Positions 45,054 through 54,730 are shown, numbered from the stretch's first letter. The stretch: 64,000 nt of DNA from Cellulomonas sp. NS3 (GCF_024757985.1 NZ_CP103289.1:1550001-1614000), one strand, 5' to 3'. A program made the numbers and translations. The notes: a model not told the origin generated them from the sequence alone.

Positions 45054-45127
45054 CGGGGACCTCCTGGGTCGGCGGACGGGTCGGGACGGGACGGGGTGTC
45101 AGGCGGTGCGGGCCCGGGGTCGGCGGC

Positions 45128-45661
45128 TCACAGCGCACCGCCTGCGGCTGCGGGTGCGTCGGACGACTCACCGCCGTCGCCGATCTGCTCCCGGGCCACG
45201 TAGTTCTCGAGGTCGAACAGGTTGTCCCGTGCGCGCGTCGCGACGGTGAGGAGCGTGCGCGCCGAGGCGACCTCCTCGACCTGCTCCTTGAGGAACCACA
45301 GGAGGAACTGCTCGCCGAGCGCGTCGCCCTCCTCGCGGGCCGCGCGGAAGATCGCCTCGATCTGCTCCGTCACCTGCGTCTCCTGCGCGAGCGCGAGAGC
45401 GATCGGGTCGATGACGGTGGTGAAGTCGTTGCGCACCGGGCTGCCCGCGGGGATCGCGACGTCGAGGTCACGGTCGAGCAGGTACTGCACGATCATGAGC
45501 GCGTGGTTCCGCTCCTCGACCGCCTGGCGGTAGTAGTGGCGCGCGAGCTGGGGGAGGTCCTGCCCGTCGAACCACACTGCGATCGCGACGTACTGCTGGT
45601 GCGCGTCGAACTCGTGGCCGATCTGGGCGCGGAGCAGCTGGAGGAACCTCGAGTCCGTCAT
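45128..45661 (-). CDS. Ferritin
   Basis: A 177-residue four-helix iron-storage protein. Helix A has [20 protein letters not shown], helix [21 protein letters not shown] (ExxH ferroxidase ligands), helix [21 protein letters not shown], and helix [20 protein letters not shown]. No haem-Met of bacterioferritin is evident, so it is a ferritin of the FtnA/BfrB kind. It oxidises and stores Fe(II), and protects against Fenton chemistry. The neighbouring divergent sigR fits an oxidative-stress theme. The ATG at 45661 follows TAGCGT by six bases. Confidence 0.92.
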   Translation of the reverse strand: MTDSRFLQLLRAQIGHEFDAHQQYVAIAVWFDGQDLPQLARHYYRQAVEERNHALMIVQYLLDRDLDVAIPAGSPVRNDFTTVIDPIALALAQETQVTEQIEAIFRAAREEGDALGEQFLLWFLKEQVEEVASARTLLTVATRARDNLFDLENYVAREQIGDGGESSDAPAAAGGAL

Positions 45662-45667
45662 GCCGCC

Positions 45668-45673
45668 ACGCTA
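45668..45673 (-). promoter_or_regulatory. -10 element, leaderless start of ferritin gene
   Basis: TAGCGT on the minus strand, six bases before the ATG at 45661. Confidence 0.5.
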
Positions 45674-45698
45674 GTCCTCGACCTGCGGCTCCGCGCCC

Positions 45699-45726
45699 GG
45701 GAATCGACCTGCCCCTGCTCGCGTTG
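45699..45726 (+). promoter_or_regulatory. SigR-type autoregulatory promoter of sigR
   Basis: GGGAAT (45699-45704), a spacer of exactly 18 bp, then GTTG (45723-45726). This is a full match to the GGGAAT-N18-GTT consensus known for Streptomyces SigR and related SigH. The transcript would start near 45731-45733. Confidence 0.85.
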
Positions 45727-45735
45727 ACCAGTGTC

Positions 45736-45918
45736 ATGAGCTGCGCCACCGAGAGCCCGAGCGTCGTGCTCGACACGAGCCCACCGCCCGCCGGCGTCGT
45801 CGGCAGCCCCACCGGGGAGGCGCCGCGCACCGGCGGTGCCCGCACCGTGCGCGTCGCGCTCGACGCCGCGACCCCCCTGGCGGGTCTGCCCGTCCCGGCG
45901 GCACTAGGCTCGGCGTCG
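45736..45918 (+). other. Possible N-terminal extension giving a long SigR isoform
   Basis: An ATG at 45736 is in frame with sigR and reads 61 codons without a stop into the usual start at 45919. It begins three to five bases after the predicted start of the SigR-dependent transcript. Streptomyces makes an unstable long SigR-prime from a SigR-driven promoter in the same way, so the arrangement may be conserved. The extension is rich in Ala, Pro, Thr and Val, with a Cys at position 3. Confidence 0.5.
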
Positions 45919-46539
45919 ATGACCGAGGACACGAACCGCGCCCCCGAGGCCGAGGACGACACCGCCCGCACCGAGAGGTTCGAGGCGGAGGCTCTCGTGT
46001 ACCTCGACCAGCTCTACGGTGCCGCGCTGCGCATGACGCGCAACCCGGCCGACGCCGAGGACCTGGTGCAGGAGACCTTCGCGAAGGCGTTCGCGGCGTT
46101 CCACCAGTACCGCCCGGGCACGAACCTCAAGGCGTGGCTGTACCGGATCCTGACGAACACCTTCATCAACACGTACCGCAAGAAGCAGCGCGAGCCGCAG
46201 CAGTCGGCGGCCGAGGAGATCGAGGACTGGCAGATCGCGCGCGCCGAGTCGCACACCTCGAGCGGGCTGCGCTCCGCCGAGGCCGAGGCGCTCGACCACC
46301 TGCCCGACTCCGACGTCAAGGACGCCCTCGCGCGCATCCCCGAGGACTTCCGCATCGCGGTGTACCTCGCGGACGTCGAGGGCTTCGCGTACAAGGAGAT
46401 CGCCGAGATCATGGGCACGCCGATCGGGACGGTCATGTCGCGGCTGCACCGCGGTCGGGCGCAGCTGCGCGAGATGCTGCAGGACTACGCGCGCGAGCGC
46501 GGGCTGGTCGGGACGACGACGCCGGAGGGGACGCGATGA
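45919..46539 (+). CDS. sigR: ECF sigma factor SigR/SigH (thiol-oxidative stress)
   Basis: A 206-residue ECF sigma factor. Region 2 has [20 protein letters not shown] and [20 protein letters not shown]; region 4 has [20 protein letters not shown]. It directs RNA polymerase to thiol-stress genes such as thioredoxin and mycothiol functions, and is held inactive by RsrA, encoded next with an ATGA overlap. A perfect SigR promoter lies upstream. The short form at ATG 45919 follows TAGGCT (45905-45910) by eight bases; a longer form from 45736 is possible. Confidence 0.95.
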   Translation: MTEDTNRAPEAEDDTARTERFEAEALVYLDQLYGAALRMTRNPADAEDLVQETFAKAFAAFHQYRPGTNLKAWLYRILTNTFINTYRKKQREPQQSAAEEIEDWQIARAESHTSSGLRSAEAEALDHLPDSDVKDALARIPEDFRIAVYLADVEGFAYKEIAEIMGTPIGTVMSRLHRGRAQLREMLQDYARERGLVGTTTPEGTR

Positions 46540-46829
46540 GCACGCAGGAGCCGGGTCACGGCGCACCCGCGGTGAGCGCGTGCGGCACGGACTGCGACGA
46601 GGCGCTCGGGCGGCTGTTCGAGTACCTCGACTCGGAGCTGGACGCCCCCGACGCCGAGCGCGTGCGGGCGCACCTCGAGGAGTGCGAGCCGTGCCTCGGC
46701 GAGTACGACGTCGAGGCCGTGGTCAAGAAGCTCGTGAAGCGCTGCTGCCAGGAGGAGGCGCCCGCGGACCTGCGGCTGCGCATCCACGAGCGGCTGACGG
46801 TCGCGCGGGTCGAGCCGGCCGAGAGCTGA
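46536..46829 (+). CDS. rsrA: Mycothiol-system anti-sigma factor RsrA
   Basis: A 97-residue zinc-binding anti-sigma factor. The ZAS motif [20 protein letters not shown] gives the His-x3-Cys-x2-Cys ligands, and [20 protein letters not shown] follows with further cysteines. Disulfide stress releases zinc and frees SigR. The ATG at 46536 overlaps the sigR stop. Two adjacent cysteines (CC) at the end of the helix are notable and may tune redox sensitivity. Confidence 0.95.
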   Translation: MSTQEPGHGAPAVSACGTDCDEALGRLFEYLDSELDAPDAERVRAHLEECEPCLGEYDVEAVVKKLVKRCCQEEAPADLRLRIHERLTVARVEPAES

Positions 46830-46910
46830 CGCGTCGCCCGTCGGGCGGTGCGCGGCGCGCGTCGACCTCCGGGTGCCGTGCGTGGCACGGCGGCGTGACG
46901 CCCAGGACGT

Positions 46911-46948
46911 GACGAGGGGCCCGGTGCAACCGCACCGGGCCCCTCGTC
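46911..46948. terminator. Bidirectional hairpin terminator, rsrA / bL37
   Basis: A perfect 17-bp stem (arms 46911-46927 and 46932-46948, starting gacgaggggcccgg) with a 4-nt aacc loop. It lies between convergent rsrA and the bL37 gene. Confidence 0.85.
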
Positions 46949-46973
46949 GTCTCAGCGACCGTGCGCCAACGCC

Positions 46974-47048
46974 TCAGGCGTTGGGACGGTTGCCGTGGTT
47001 CGCTGCGCTGCCCTTGCGGGCACGGCGCTTGCGTCCGCGCTTGCTCAT
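46974..47048 (-). CDS. 50S ribosomal protein bL37
   Basis: A 24-residue protein, MSKRGRKRRARKGSAANHGN plus four residues (RPNA), followed by a TGA. It matches the tiny bL37 protein of actinobacterial ribosomes, which is mostly basic. GAGGAG lies six bases before the ATG at 47048, which supports translation. It is easily missed because of its size; it converges on rsrA across a shared terminator. Confidence 0.9.
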   Translation of the reverse strand: MSKRGRKRRARKGSAANHGNRPNA

Positions 47049-47249
47049 CGGTGTCTCCTCGGGTTCTGGCGCGCGTGCTGTGCGCCGGATTCGCGTCCAT
47101 GGTCCCACAGCGCAGGGGTGGGTCGGTGCGCGGTCCGTCCCCACCCTGCGCCGACGCGTGCACCGGTGCGGGCGCGCGTCGGGGCGCTCCCCGGGAAACC
47201 GCCCGTCCGAACGTTCAAGTGCGCGCGCGCGGGTCCCGATAGGACGGAG

Positions 47250-48335
47250 GTGAGTGAGCCCCTGTCGGTCATCCCGTTCCTGCACGCCCTTGCGAGCACG
47301 GGCGGCTCCGACCTGCACGTGAAGGTCGGCTCCGCACCACGCATCCGCGTCGACGGCCGCCTGCGCAAGCTGCAGGTCCCCGACCTCAAGCCGCGCGACA
47401 CCGAGCACATGGTCGCCGAGGTCGTCCCCGAGGAGCTCGTGGAGTCGTTCCGGCACACGCACGAGGCGGACTTCGCGTACTCGGTCCCGGGCGTCGGGCG
47501 GTTCCGCGTCAACGCGTACCAGGCGCGCGGCACGTTCGGCATGGTCTTCCGCCGGGTCGCCGTCGGCGCGCAGTCGCTCGGCGAGCTGGGGCTGCCGGAG
47601 GTCGTGGGCGAGCTCGCGCTCGAGCCGCGCGGCCTCGTCCTCGTCACCGGCCCGACGGGCTCGGGCAAGACGACGACGCTCGCCTCGATGGTCGACCTCA
47701 TCAACGTGTACCGCGAGGTCAACATCGTGACGATCGAGGACCCGATCGAGATCCTGCACCAGGACAAGAAGGCGATCATCTCCCAGCGCGAGGTCGGCCA
47801 GGACACCGCCGACTTCACGGCCGCGCTGCGTGCGGCCATGCGCCAGGACCCCGACGTGATCCTCGTGGGCGAGATGCGTGACGTCGAGACGGTGCGCGCC
47901 GCGCTGTCGGCCGCGGAGACCGGGCACCTCGTCCTCTCGACGCTGCACACGATCGACGCGGGCGAGACGATCAACCGCATCGTCGACTTCTTCCCGCCGC
48001 ACGAGCAGAAGCAGGTGCGCGTCGCGCTCGCGCAGGCGCTGCGCGGGATCGTCTCGCAGCGCCTCGTCCGGCGCGCCAACGGCACGGGGCGGTGCGCGGC
48101 GATCGAGGTCATGGTCAACACGGGCCGCACCGCCGACGCCATCGTCGACCCGCAGAACGCGCCGCCGCTGCTCGACCTCATCCGCGAGGGCGACTACTAC
48201 AAGATGCAGACGTTCGACCAGCACCTCTTCGAGCTCATCCGCGACGACGTCGTGACGTACGAGGAGGCGTGCTCCGTCGCGTCGAACCCGCAGGACCTCA
48301 CGGTCGAGCTGCGCGCGGCGGGCCTGGTCTCCTAG
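47250..48335 (+). CDS. Type IV pilus retraction ATPase PilT-like
   Basis: A 361-residue secretion ATPase. The N-terminal domain has GGSDLHVKVGSAPRIRVDGR. The ATPase core has Walker A TGPTGSGKTTTLASMVDLIN, Asp box VTIEDPIEILHQDKKAI, Walker B PDVILVGEMRDVETVRAAL and the His box GHLVLSTLHTIDAGETINRI. The PilT-type retraction signature AxLRGIVSQRLVRR-like is present. No other pilus gene is adjacent; the CpaE-like pair is 7 kb away. The GTG at 47250 is the best in-frame start, with GGACGG close upstream. Confidence 0.9.
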   Translation: MSEPLSVIPFLHALASTGGSDLHVKVGSAPRIRVDGRLRKLQVPDLKPRDTEHMVAEVVPEELVESFRHTHEADFAYSVPGVGRFRVNAYQARGTFGMVFRRVAVGAQSLGELGLPEVVGELALEPRGLVLVTGPTGSGKTTTLASMVDLINVYREVNIVTIEDPIEILHQDKKAIISQREVGQDTADFTAALRAAMRQDPDVILVGEMRDVETVRAALSAAETGHLVLSTLHTIDAGETINRIVDFFPPHEQKQVRVALAQALRGIVSQRLVRRANGTGRCAAIEVMVNTGRTADAIVDPQNAPPLLDLIREGDYYKMQTFDQHLFELIRDDVVTYEEACSVASNPQDLTVELRAAGLVS

Positions 48336-48503
48336 CGGTCCGCGGCCGTCCGCGGGCGCCGCGGTGGTCTACCGGTCGTCTCGCGGCGGACGGCAGGTCG
48401 GTGCCCCGGCGCCGGTACGCCGTGGTGGCGCGCCGGGCCGCGACCCCCGTGCCCAGAGCGACCCGGGCGCATCCGGGGGTGCCCGGGGGCGCGGTGCTGC
48501 CCG

Positions 48504-49109
48504 TCAGGCAGGGTCGTCCGGGAGGCCGAGCCACGTGTGCCAGCCGGTGTGCAGCACGAGCCAGGCCATGAGCCCGTAGCCGGCCTGCCCGGGAAGCAGC
48601 CCGTCGCCGGCCGCGAGGTCTCCGAGCCACTGCTCGTGCGCCGCGAGCGGCTCGTAGGTGTCGACGTACGGCACGCGCCGGCGCATCGCGACGTCGCCGT
48701 ACGCCGCCGAGAGGTCGGCCAGCGCGTCGCCGTCGACGGCACGCCCGGGCGGGGGCCCGACCACGAACGCCGGGACGCGACGCTGCTCCGCGACGTCGAG
48801 GATGTTCGCGAGGTTGAGCCGGCTGCGCGCGAGCGAGAGCCCGGCACCCGCGTCCGCCCGGCCGAGCGCGATCACGAGGCGGTTGTCGGCGTCCGGGGTG
48901 AACCGGCGCGCGACCTCCTCCTCCCACCGGGCGCCGAGCGCCGTCGTGGTCTCGCCCGGCACCGCGAGCGTGAAGACACCGAGCGGCGCGGCGGTGCGCG
49001 TGCGCCCGGCGACGCGACCGACCCAGCCGAGGCCCTTGGGGTCGCCGACGCCCGCGGCGAGCTCGTCGCCGATCACCGCCAGGCGCACCGGCAGCTCGCC
49101 CACAGTCAT
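48504..49109 (-). CDS. SGNH/GDSL-fold protein lacking catalytic residues
   Basis: A 201-residue protein with the SGNH/GDSL layout, but the key residues have changed. Block I reads VIGDELAAGVGD, with Glu16 where the nucleophile Ser should be. Block III reads ALGRADAG, with Ala85 for the Asn. Block V reads DGLLPGQAGY, with Leu172 in place of His. Only Asp169 remains, so ester hydrolysis is unlikely. The family is annotated as GDSL-type lipase in related actinobacteria. ATG at 49109 follows a GGGAGTGAT. Confidence 0.75.
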   Translation of the reverse strand: MTVGELPVRLAVIGDELAAGVGDPKGLGWVGRVAGRTRTAAPLGVFTLAVPGETTTALGARWEEEVARRFTPDADNRLVIALGRADAGAGLSLARSRLNLANILDVAEQRRVPAFVVGPPPGRAVDGDALADLSAAYGDVAMRRRVPYVDTYEPLAAHEQWLGDLAAGDGLLPGQAGYGLMAWLVLHTGWHTWLGLPDDPA

Positions 49110-49283
49110 CACTCCCACCCGTCTCGCGCGTCCGTGGGCTCGGGAGTGGTCCCCCGGTCCCCGGCACAGTCCGGCCCACAGTGTCTCAGGCCGTACGCGT
49201 GTGCGAGCGGTCATCCGCAGGCGCGCCGGATCACCCGTGCGGGTGGAGGCGCTGCGGGGCCGACGGGCGGCGCGGGGAGGTGC

Positions 49284-49424
49284 TCACACGCGCAGCGGCC
49301 GGTCGTGCTCGTGGGAGGGCGGCGGGGGCCGCAACCCGTACCCGTCGCTGCGGAGCGTGGCGACGAGGCGGGCGACCCACCAGAGGAGGAGAGCGGCGGC
49401 GAGGACGATCAGGAAGAGGCCCAT
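49284..49424 (-). CDS. Small membrane protein (46 residues)
   Basis: A 46-residue protein: one helix (FLIVLAAALLLWWVARLVAT) and a short polar tail, ending HEHDRPLRV. It has no known family. It is in the minus direction, divergent from the GlxA-like gene, and a GGCAG-containing inverted repeat lies just in front. Size and lack of a ribosome site leave it uncertain. Confidence 0.45.
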   Translation of the reverse strand: MGLFLIVLAAALLLWWVARLVATLRSDGYGLRPPPPSHEHDRPLRV

Positions 49425-49512
49425 GGCAGAAAGTCTGCGACGGTACCGATCCTGCCGACAGTGGCAGATCCGACGGTCCTCGTTGATCTTCTGCCAACGG
49501 CATGCCCATACT
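49425..49512 (+). promoter_or_regulatory. GlxA-like promoter with repeated TTCTGCC half-sites
   Basis: TTGATC (49483-49488), an 18-bp spacer and CATACT (49507-49512), then six bases to the ATG at 49519, so a leaderless start is likely. ttctgcc is at 49489-49495 and inverted at 49425-49431; further ctgcc/ggcag pairs lie around 49452-49466. These look like operator half-sites. Confidence 0.5.
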
Positions 49513-49518
49513 GTCCGC

Positions 49519-50517
49519 ATGCTGCGCTCCGTCACCGCGATCGTCCTGCCCGGCGTCGCCCCGTTCGAGCTCGGCGTCGTGTGCGAGGTCTTCGGCATCG
49601 ACCGGCGTGACACCGGGGGACCGTCGTTCGACTTCACGATTTGCACCGTCGAGCCCGGCCTGGTCCCGACGAAGCTCGGCATCGGCATCATGGTCGAGCG
49701 CGGGCTCGACGCGACCGAGGGCGTCGACCTCGTCGTCCTGCCCGCCTACGGCTCGTCCCTGCAGCTCCCCGAGAGCGTCGCGGTGGCGCTGCGCGCTGCG
49801 CACGCGCGGGGCGCCTGGGTGCTCAGCGTCTGCAGCGGCGCGTTCGGGCTCGCCGAAGCCGGCCTGCTCGACGGCCGCCGCTGCACGACGCACTGGATGT
49901 ACACCGACCGGCTCGCGCGCGAGTACCCCCTCGCGCAGGTCGACCCGGCGGTCCTCTACGTCGAGGACGACGGGGTCATCACGAGCGCCGGCACCGCCGC
50001 GGGCATCGACGCGTGCCTGCACCTCGTGCGCCGCGAGCTCGGCACCGCCCCCGCCGCCGCGATCGCCCGCCGCATGGTCGTCCCGCCGCACCGGGACGGC
50101 GGGCAGGCCCAGTACGTCGACACCCCGCTCCCGTGCGACGCCGACACCCTCGCGCCGCTGCTCGCGTGGATGGTCGAGCACCTCGACGCCGAGCTCGCCG
50201 TCCCCGAGCTCGCCGCGCGCGCCCTGATGTCCGAGCGCACCTTCGCGCGCCGGTTCCGCGCCGAGACCGGCACGACGCCCGCCGCGTGGGTCACGCGCCA
50301 GAGGCTCGCCCGCGCGCAGGAGATGCTCGAGCGGACCGACGCGAGCGTCGAGGAGATCGCGCGCCGGTGCGGCTTCGGCAGCGCGTCGGTGCTCCGCCAC
50401 CACTTCGCGCGTGCGCTCGACACGAGCCCGCAGGCGTACCGGCGCACGTTCGCCTGCCCCGCCGAGGTCGGGGGAACCACGGAGGTCGGCCCCGCCGCCG
50501 AGGCCGTCAGCGTCTGA
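49519..50517 (+). CDS. GlxA family AraC-type transcriptional regulator
   Basis: A 332-residue regulator. The N-terminal DJ-1/PfpI-like domain (VVLPAYGSSLQLPESVAVAL; WVLSVCSGAFGLAEAGLLDG with the nucleophile-elbow Cys) senses a ligand. The C-terminal AraC helix-turn-helix pair is LAARALMSERTFARRFRAET and IARRCGFGSASVLRHHFARA. The ligand is unknown. It is divergent from the small membrane protein, and its own promoter carries repeated half-sites, so it may regulate itself and its neighbour. Confidence 0.87.
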   Translation: MLRSVTAIVLPGVAPFELGVVCEVFGIDRRDTGGPSFDFTICTVEPGLVPTKLGIGIMVERGLDATEGVDLVVLPAYGSSLQLPESVAVALRAAHARGAWVLSVCSGAFGLAEAGLLDGRRCTTHWMYTDRLAREYPLAQVDPAVLYVEDDGVITSAGTAAGIDACLHLVRRELGTAPAAAIARRMVVPPHRDGGQAQYVDTPLPCDADTLAPLLAWMVEHLDAELAVPELAARALMSERTFARRFRAETGTTPAAWVTRQRLARAQEMLERTDASVEEIARRCGFGSASVLRHHFARALDTSPQAYRRTFACPAEVGGTTEVGPAAEAVSV

Positions 50518-50533
50518 CGTCGCCGCGCCCGAA

Positions 50534-50557
50534 GCGCCGCCGGACGTCCGGCGGCGC
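50534..50557. terminator. 24-bp palindromic hairpin after GlxA-like gene
   Basis: gcgccgccggac followed directly by its reverse complement; a 10-bp stem with an acgt loop when folded. It lies 16 bp after the GlxA-like stop. Confidence 0.7.
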
Positions 50558-50614
50558 GCTCACCGACGAGAGATCCGCGAGCGAGCGACCGCAGGCGATC
50601 GCGGCGTCGACGAC

Positions 50615-50648
50615 CGACGCCGCGCCCCCGGACGGGAGCGCGGCGTCG
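50615..50648. terminator. Hairpin after kgd (minus-strand reading)
   Basis: A perfect 11-bp stem (cgacgccgcgc with its complement) and a 12-nt loop, 31 bp beyond the kgd stop. The pair of hairpins separates the convergent genes. Confidence 0.6.
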
Positions 50649-50679
50649 TTGTCGTGCGCGCAGGTCGTGCGCGGGGCGG

Positions 50680-53600
50680 TCAGCGGGCGAACGCCGTCTC
50701 GACGAGCCGCGCCTGCTCGGCCTGGTGCTTCTTCGCCGAGCCGGCTGCGGGCGACGCCGAGGCGGCGCGCGAGGCGACCCGGAGCGTGCGGCCCAGGAGC
50801 TGGGGCGCGTGCATCGAGATGTGCGACCACGGGCCCTGGTTCTCGGGCTCATCCTGCACCCACACGAGCTCGGCGTCGCCGAACGGCGCGAGCGCCTCGC
50901 GGAGCGCGTCGCCCTCGAGCGGGTAGAGCTGCTCGAGCCGGACGATCGCCGTGCGCTCGTCGCCCGACGTCACGCGGTGCGCGAGCAGGTCCCAGTAGAC
51001 CTTGCCCGAGCAGAGCAGCACGCGGTCGACCTGGTTCGCCTTGGCGGCGGCGAGGTCGTCGCCGATGACCGGGCGGAACGTGCCCGTCGTGAAGTCCTCG
51101 ACCGACGACGACGCGGCCTTGAGGCGCAGCATGGACTTGGGCGTGAAGACCACGAGCGGGCGGCGCGGCCGGGAGTACGCCTGGCGGCGGAGCAGGTGGA
51201 AGTGCGACGCGGGCGTCGACGGCTGCGCGACCGTGATGTTGTCCTCGGCGCACATCTGCAGGAACCGCTCGATGCGGCCCGACGAGTGGTCGGGGCCCTG
51301 GCCCTCGTACCCGTGGGGGAGCAGCAGCACGACCGACGAGCGCTGGCCCCACTTCTGCTCGGCCGAGGTGATGAACTCGTCGATCACGGTCTGGGCGCCG
51401 TTGATGAAGTCGCCGAACTGCGCCTCCCACAGCACGAGCGCGTCGGGCCGCTCGACCGAGTAGCCGTACTCGAAGCCGAGCGCCGCGTACTCGCTCAGCG
51501 AGGAGTCGTAGCACCAGAACTTCGCCTGGTCCGCCGAGAGGTACAGCAGCGGCGTCCACTCGGCGCCGGTCTCGCGGTCGTGCATCACCGCGTGGCGCTG
51601 GACGAACGTGCCGCGACGCGAGTCCTGGCCCGCGAGGCGCACCGGGGTGCCCTCGATGAGCAGCGACCCGAACGCGAGCAGCTCGCCGTAGCCCCAGTCG
51701 ACGTTGCCCTCGCGGGACATCTGCTCGCGCTTGGTCAGGAGCTGCGCGAGCTTCGGGTGGACGGTGAAGCCCTCCGGCGGGCGCACGTGCGCGCGCCCGA
51801 TGCGCTCGAGCACCGCGGGCGCGACCGCGGTCTTCCAGCCGACCATCATCCCGGCGTCCTCGAGCTGGGACTCGGGCCGCTCGAGGCCCGCGACCGGCTC
51901 GCTCGACGGCGGCGGGGTGTACCCACCCTCACGCGTCTCGGTGAACACGCGCTCGAGCTGGGCCTGGTAGTCCTTGAGGACGTGCTCGGCCTCCTCGAGC
52001 GTGATGTCGCCGCGCGCGACGAGCGTCTCGGTGTAGAGCTTGCGCACCGACCGCTTCGCCTCGATGAGGTTGTACATGAGCGGCTGCGTCATCGAGGGGT
52101 CGTCGCCCTCGTTGTGGCCGCGGCGGCGGTAGCAGACCATGTCGATGATGACGTCGCGGTCGAACTGCTCGCGGTACTCGAACGCGAGCTCCGCGACGCG
52201 CACGCACGCCTCGGGGTCGTCGCCGTTGACGTGCAGGATCGGGACCTGCAGACCCTTGGCGATGTCCGTCGCGTACTGGGAGGAGCGCGACGACGAGGGG
52301 CCGGTCGTGAAGCCGACCTGGTTGTTGATGATGACGTGCACGGTCCCGCCGGTGCGGTAGCCGCGCAGCTGCGCGAGGTTCAGCGTCTCCCACACCACGC
52401 CCTGGCCTGCGAACGCCGCGTCGCCGTGGATGAGGATCGGCAGCACCGAGAACCCGTCGCCACCGAGGTCGATGCGGTCCTGCTTGGCGCGCACGATGCC
52501 CTCGAGCACCGGGTCCACCGCCTCGAGGTGCGAGGGGTTCGCCGCGAGGTAGACCTGGGTCGTCGCGCCCGACTCGGCGGTGAAGGTGCCCTCGGTGCCG
52601 AGGTGGTACTTCACGTCGCCCGAGCCCTGGACGGACTTGGGGTCTTGGTTGCCCTCGAACTCGCTGAAGATCTGCCCGTACGACTTGCCGGCGATGTTCG
52701 CCAGGACGTTGAGGCGCCCGCGGTGGGCCATGCCGATGCCGACCTCGTCGAGCCCGTTGTCCGCGGCCTTCGACAGGATCGCGTCGAGCAGCGGGATGAC
52801 GGCCTCGCCGCCCTCGAGCGAGAAGCGCTTCTGGCCGACGAACTTGGTCTGCAGGAACGTCTCGAACGCCTCGGCGGCGTTGAGGCGGCGCAGGATCCGC
52901 AGCTGGTCCTCGCGCGGGGTGCGCGCGTACCCGGACTCGAGGCGCTCCTGGAGCCAGCGGCGCTGGCGGGGGTCCTGCAGGTGCATGTACTCGATGCCGA
53001 TCGAGCGGCAGTACGAGTCACGCAGGAGCCCGAGGATGTCGCGGAGCTTGGCGCGGGGCTTGCCCGTGAACCCGGCGGTCGGGAAGACCCGGTCGAGGTC
53101 CCACAGCGTGAGGCCGTGGTTCTGGATGTCCAGGTCGGGGTGCTTGCGCTGGCGGTACGCGAGCGGGTCGGTGTCCGCCATGAGGTGGCCGCGCGAGCGG
53201 TAGGAGTGGATCAGCTCGGCGATGCGCGCCGGCTTGGTCGCCTCGGTGTCGGGGTCCGACGGCGAGTCGCGGACCCAGCGGACGGGCTCGTACGGCACGC
53301 GCAGCGACCGGAAGACGCGGTCGTAGAAGTCGTCCTGGCCCAGCAGCTTGTTCGCGAGGATCCGCAGGAAGTCGCCGGACTGCGCGCCCTGGATGATGCG
53401 GTGGTCGTACGTGGAGGTGAGCGTGAGCACCTTGGAGATGCCCATGCGGTTGAGCTGGTCCTCGGACGTCCCGGCGAACTCGGCGGGGAAGTCCATCGCG
53501 CCGACGCCCACGATCGTGCCCTGCCCGGCCATGAGGCGCGGCACCGAGTGCACGGTGCCGATCGTCCCCGGGTTCGTCAGCGAGATCGTCGTGCCGGCGA

Positions 53601-54531
53601 AGTCGTCGACCGTGAGCTTGTTGCCGCGCGCACGCCGCACGACGTCCTCGTACGCGCTCCAGAACTGCGCGAAGTCGAGCGTCTCGGCCTTCTTGATGCT
53701 CGGGACGAGCAGCTGACGCGTGCCGTCGGGCTTGGCGAGGTCGATCGCGAGGCCGAGGTTGACGTGCGCGGGGGTCGTCACCGCGGGCTTGCCGTCGAGC
53801 AGGCTGTAGCCGGCGTTCATCGCGGGCATGTCCTTGAGCGCCTCGACGAGCGCGAACCCGATGATGTGCGTGAACGAGATCTTGCCGCCGCGGCCGCGCG
53901 CGAGGTGGTTGTTGATGACGATGCGGTTGTCGACCATGAGCTTGGCCGGGACGGCGCGCACCGACGTCGCCGTCGGGACCTCGAGGCTGGCCTCCATGTT
54001 GGTCACGACGCGCGCGGCGGGGCCGCGGAGCTTCTGGACCTCGTCGGTCGGCTCGGCGGCGTCGGCCGGGGCGGGGCGGTGCGCCGTGGCGACCTCGGCG
54101 TACGGCGCGGTGGCGGGCTGCGCGGTCGCGACCGGCGGGATCGTCGCCACGGGCTCGGCAGGCTCGGGGATCGCCGTCTCGTCGGGGGCGGTGCTCGCAG
54201 GGGCTGAGGCCGCAGGCGCGGGCGCCGGGACGGCGGCCGGCTGGGCCGGGGCGGGTGCCGGCTGGGCCGTCGTCCGGGCGTCGGAGCCCGCCGGCGCGGG
54301 AGGAGCCTGCGTCACCGCGGGAGCCGCCGGGGCCGCCGGTGCGCCGGCGCCGTTGCCGTCACCGCCCTCGCCCGGCTTGTAGCCCTCGAAGAACTCCCAC
54401 CACGCGGGGTCGACCGCGTTCTTGTCCTTGAGGTACTGCTCGTACAGCTCGTCGACGAGCCACTCGTTGGCGCCGAAATCGGCCTTGCTCGAGACTGGCT
54501 CTGCCTTCTGGGACACGCGAGGATCGCCCAC
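50680..54531 (-). CDS. kgd: Multifunctional 2-oxoglutarate decarboxylase/dehydrogenase (Kgd/OdhA)
   Basis: A 1283-residue enzyme that fuses a small N-terminal segment ([20 protein letters not shown]), a Pro/Ala linker, an E2 succinyltransferase domain ([20 protein letters not shown] with the DHRxxQG catalytic site) and a complete thiamine-diphosphate E1o. In E1o, [20 protein letters not shown]-type and [18 protein letters not shown] segments bind the cofactor and substrate. It decarboxylates 2-oxoglutarate in the TCA cycle; this fusion is special to actinobacteria. The GTG at 54531 is used, with a second GTG at 54516 (VSQKAEP) possible. A TAGGGT -10 lies at 54578-54583 on its strand. Confidence 0.96.
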   Translation of the reverse strand: MGDPRVSQKAEPVSSKADFGANEWLVDELYEQYLKDKNAVDPAWWEFFEGYKPGEGGDGNGAGAPAAPAAPAVTQAPPAPAGSDARTTAQPAPAPAQPAAVPAPAPAASAPASTAPDETAIPEPAEPVATIPPVATAQPATAPYAEVATAHRPAPADAAEPTDEVQKLRGPAARVVTNMEASLEVPTATSVRAVPAKLMVDNRIVINNHLARGRGGKISFTHIIGFALVEALKDMPAMNAGYSLLDGKPAVTTPAHVNLGLAIDLAKPDGTRQLLVPSIKKAETLDFAQFWSAYEDVVRRARGNKLTVDDFAGTTISLTNPGTIGTVHSVPRLMAGQGTIVGVGAMDFPAEFAGTSEDQLNRMGISKVLTLTSTYDHRIIQGAQSGDFLRILANKLLGQDDFYDRVFRSLRVPYEPVRWVRDSPSDPDTEATKPARIAELIHSYRSRGHLMADTDPLAYRQRKHPDLDIQNHGLTLWDLDRVFPTAGFTGKPRAKLRDILGLLRDSYCRSIGIEYMHLQDPRQRRWLQERLESGYARTPREDQLRILRRLNAAEAFETFLQTKFVGQKRFSLEGGEAVIPLLDAILSKAADNGLDEVGIGMAHRGRLNVLANIAGKSYGQIFSEFEGNQDPKSVQGSGDVKYHLGTEGTFTAESGATTQVYLAANPSHLEAVDPVLEGIVRAKQDRIDLGGDGFSVLPILIHGDAAFAGQGVVWETLNLAQLRGYRTGGTVHVIINNQVGFTTGPSSSRSSQYATDIAKGLQVPILHVNGDDPEACVRVAELAFEYREQFDRDVIIDMVCYRRRGHNEGDDPSMTQPLMYNLIEAKRSVRKLYTETLVARGDITLEEAEHVLKDYQAQLERVFTETREGGYTPPPSSEPVAGLERPESQLEDAGMMVGWKTAVAPAVLERIGRAHVRPPEGFTVHPKLAQLLTKREQMSREGNVDWGYGELLAFGSLLIEGTPVRLAGQDSRRGTFVQRHAVMHDRETGAEWTPLLYLSADQAKFWCYDSSLSEYAALGFEYGYSVERPDALVLWEAQFGDFINGAQTVIDEFITSAEQKWGQRSSVVLLLPHGYEGQGPDHSSGRIERFLQMCAEDNITVAQPSTPASHFHLLRRQAYSRPRRPLVVFTPKSMLRLKAASSSVEDFTTGTFRPVIGDDLAAAKANQVDRVLLCSGKVYWDLLAHRVTSGDERTAIVRLEQLYPLEGDALREALAPFGDAELVWVQDEPENQGPWSHISMHAPQLLGRTLRVASRAASASPAAGSAKKHQAEQARLVETAFAR

Positions 54532-54577
54532 TTCCGCCGCGGCCGCGCCGCGTCATCGCCGGATCTGTTTGACGACA

Positions 54578-54583
54578 ACCCTA
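54578..54583 (-). promoter_or_regulatory. -10 element upstream of kgd
   Basis: TAGGGT on the minus strand within the 199-bp gap before kgd; the transcript would have a leader of about 40 nt. The -35 is not clear. Confidence 0.35.
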
Positions 54584-54730
54584 CGTCAGCGCGCCCCCGG
54601 ACGAGCACTCCACCACCGCTCAGAGAGCGCTTTCCCGCGCACTTTCGAGAAGTCGCTCGACGGTGGTCAACCCGGGGTCACGGCGCTGCCTCCGCGACCC
54701 CAAGACCCGGTGCGGGCCGGGTCCGCAAGG

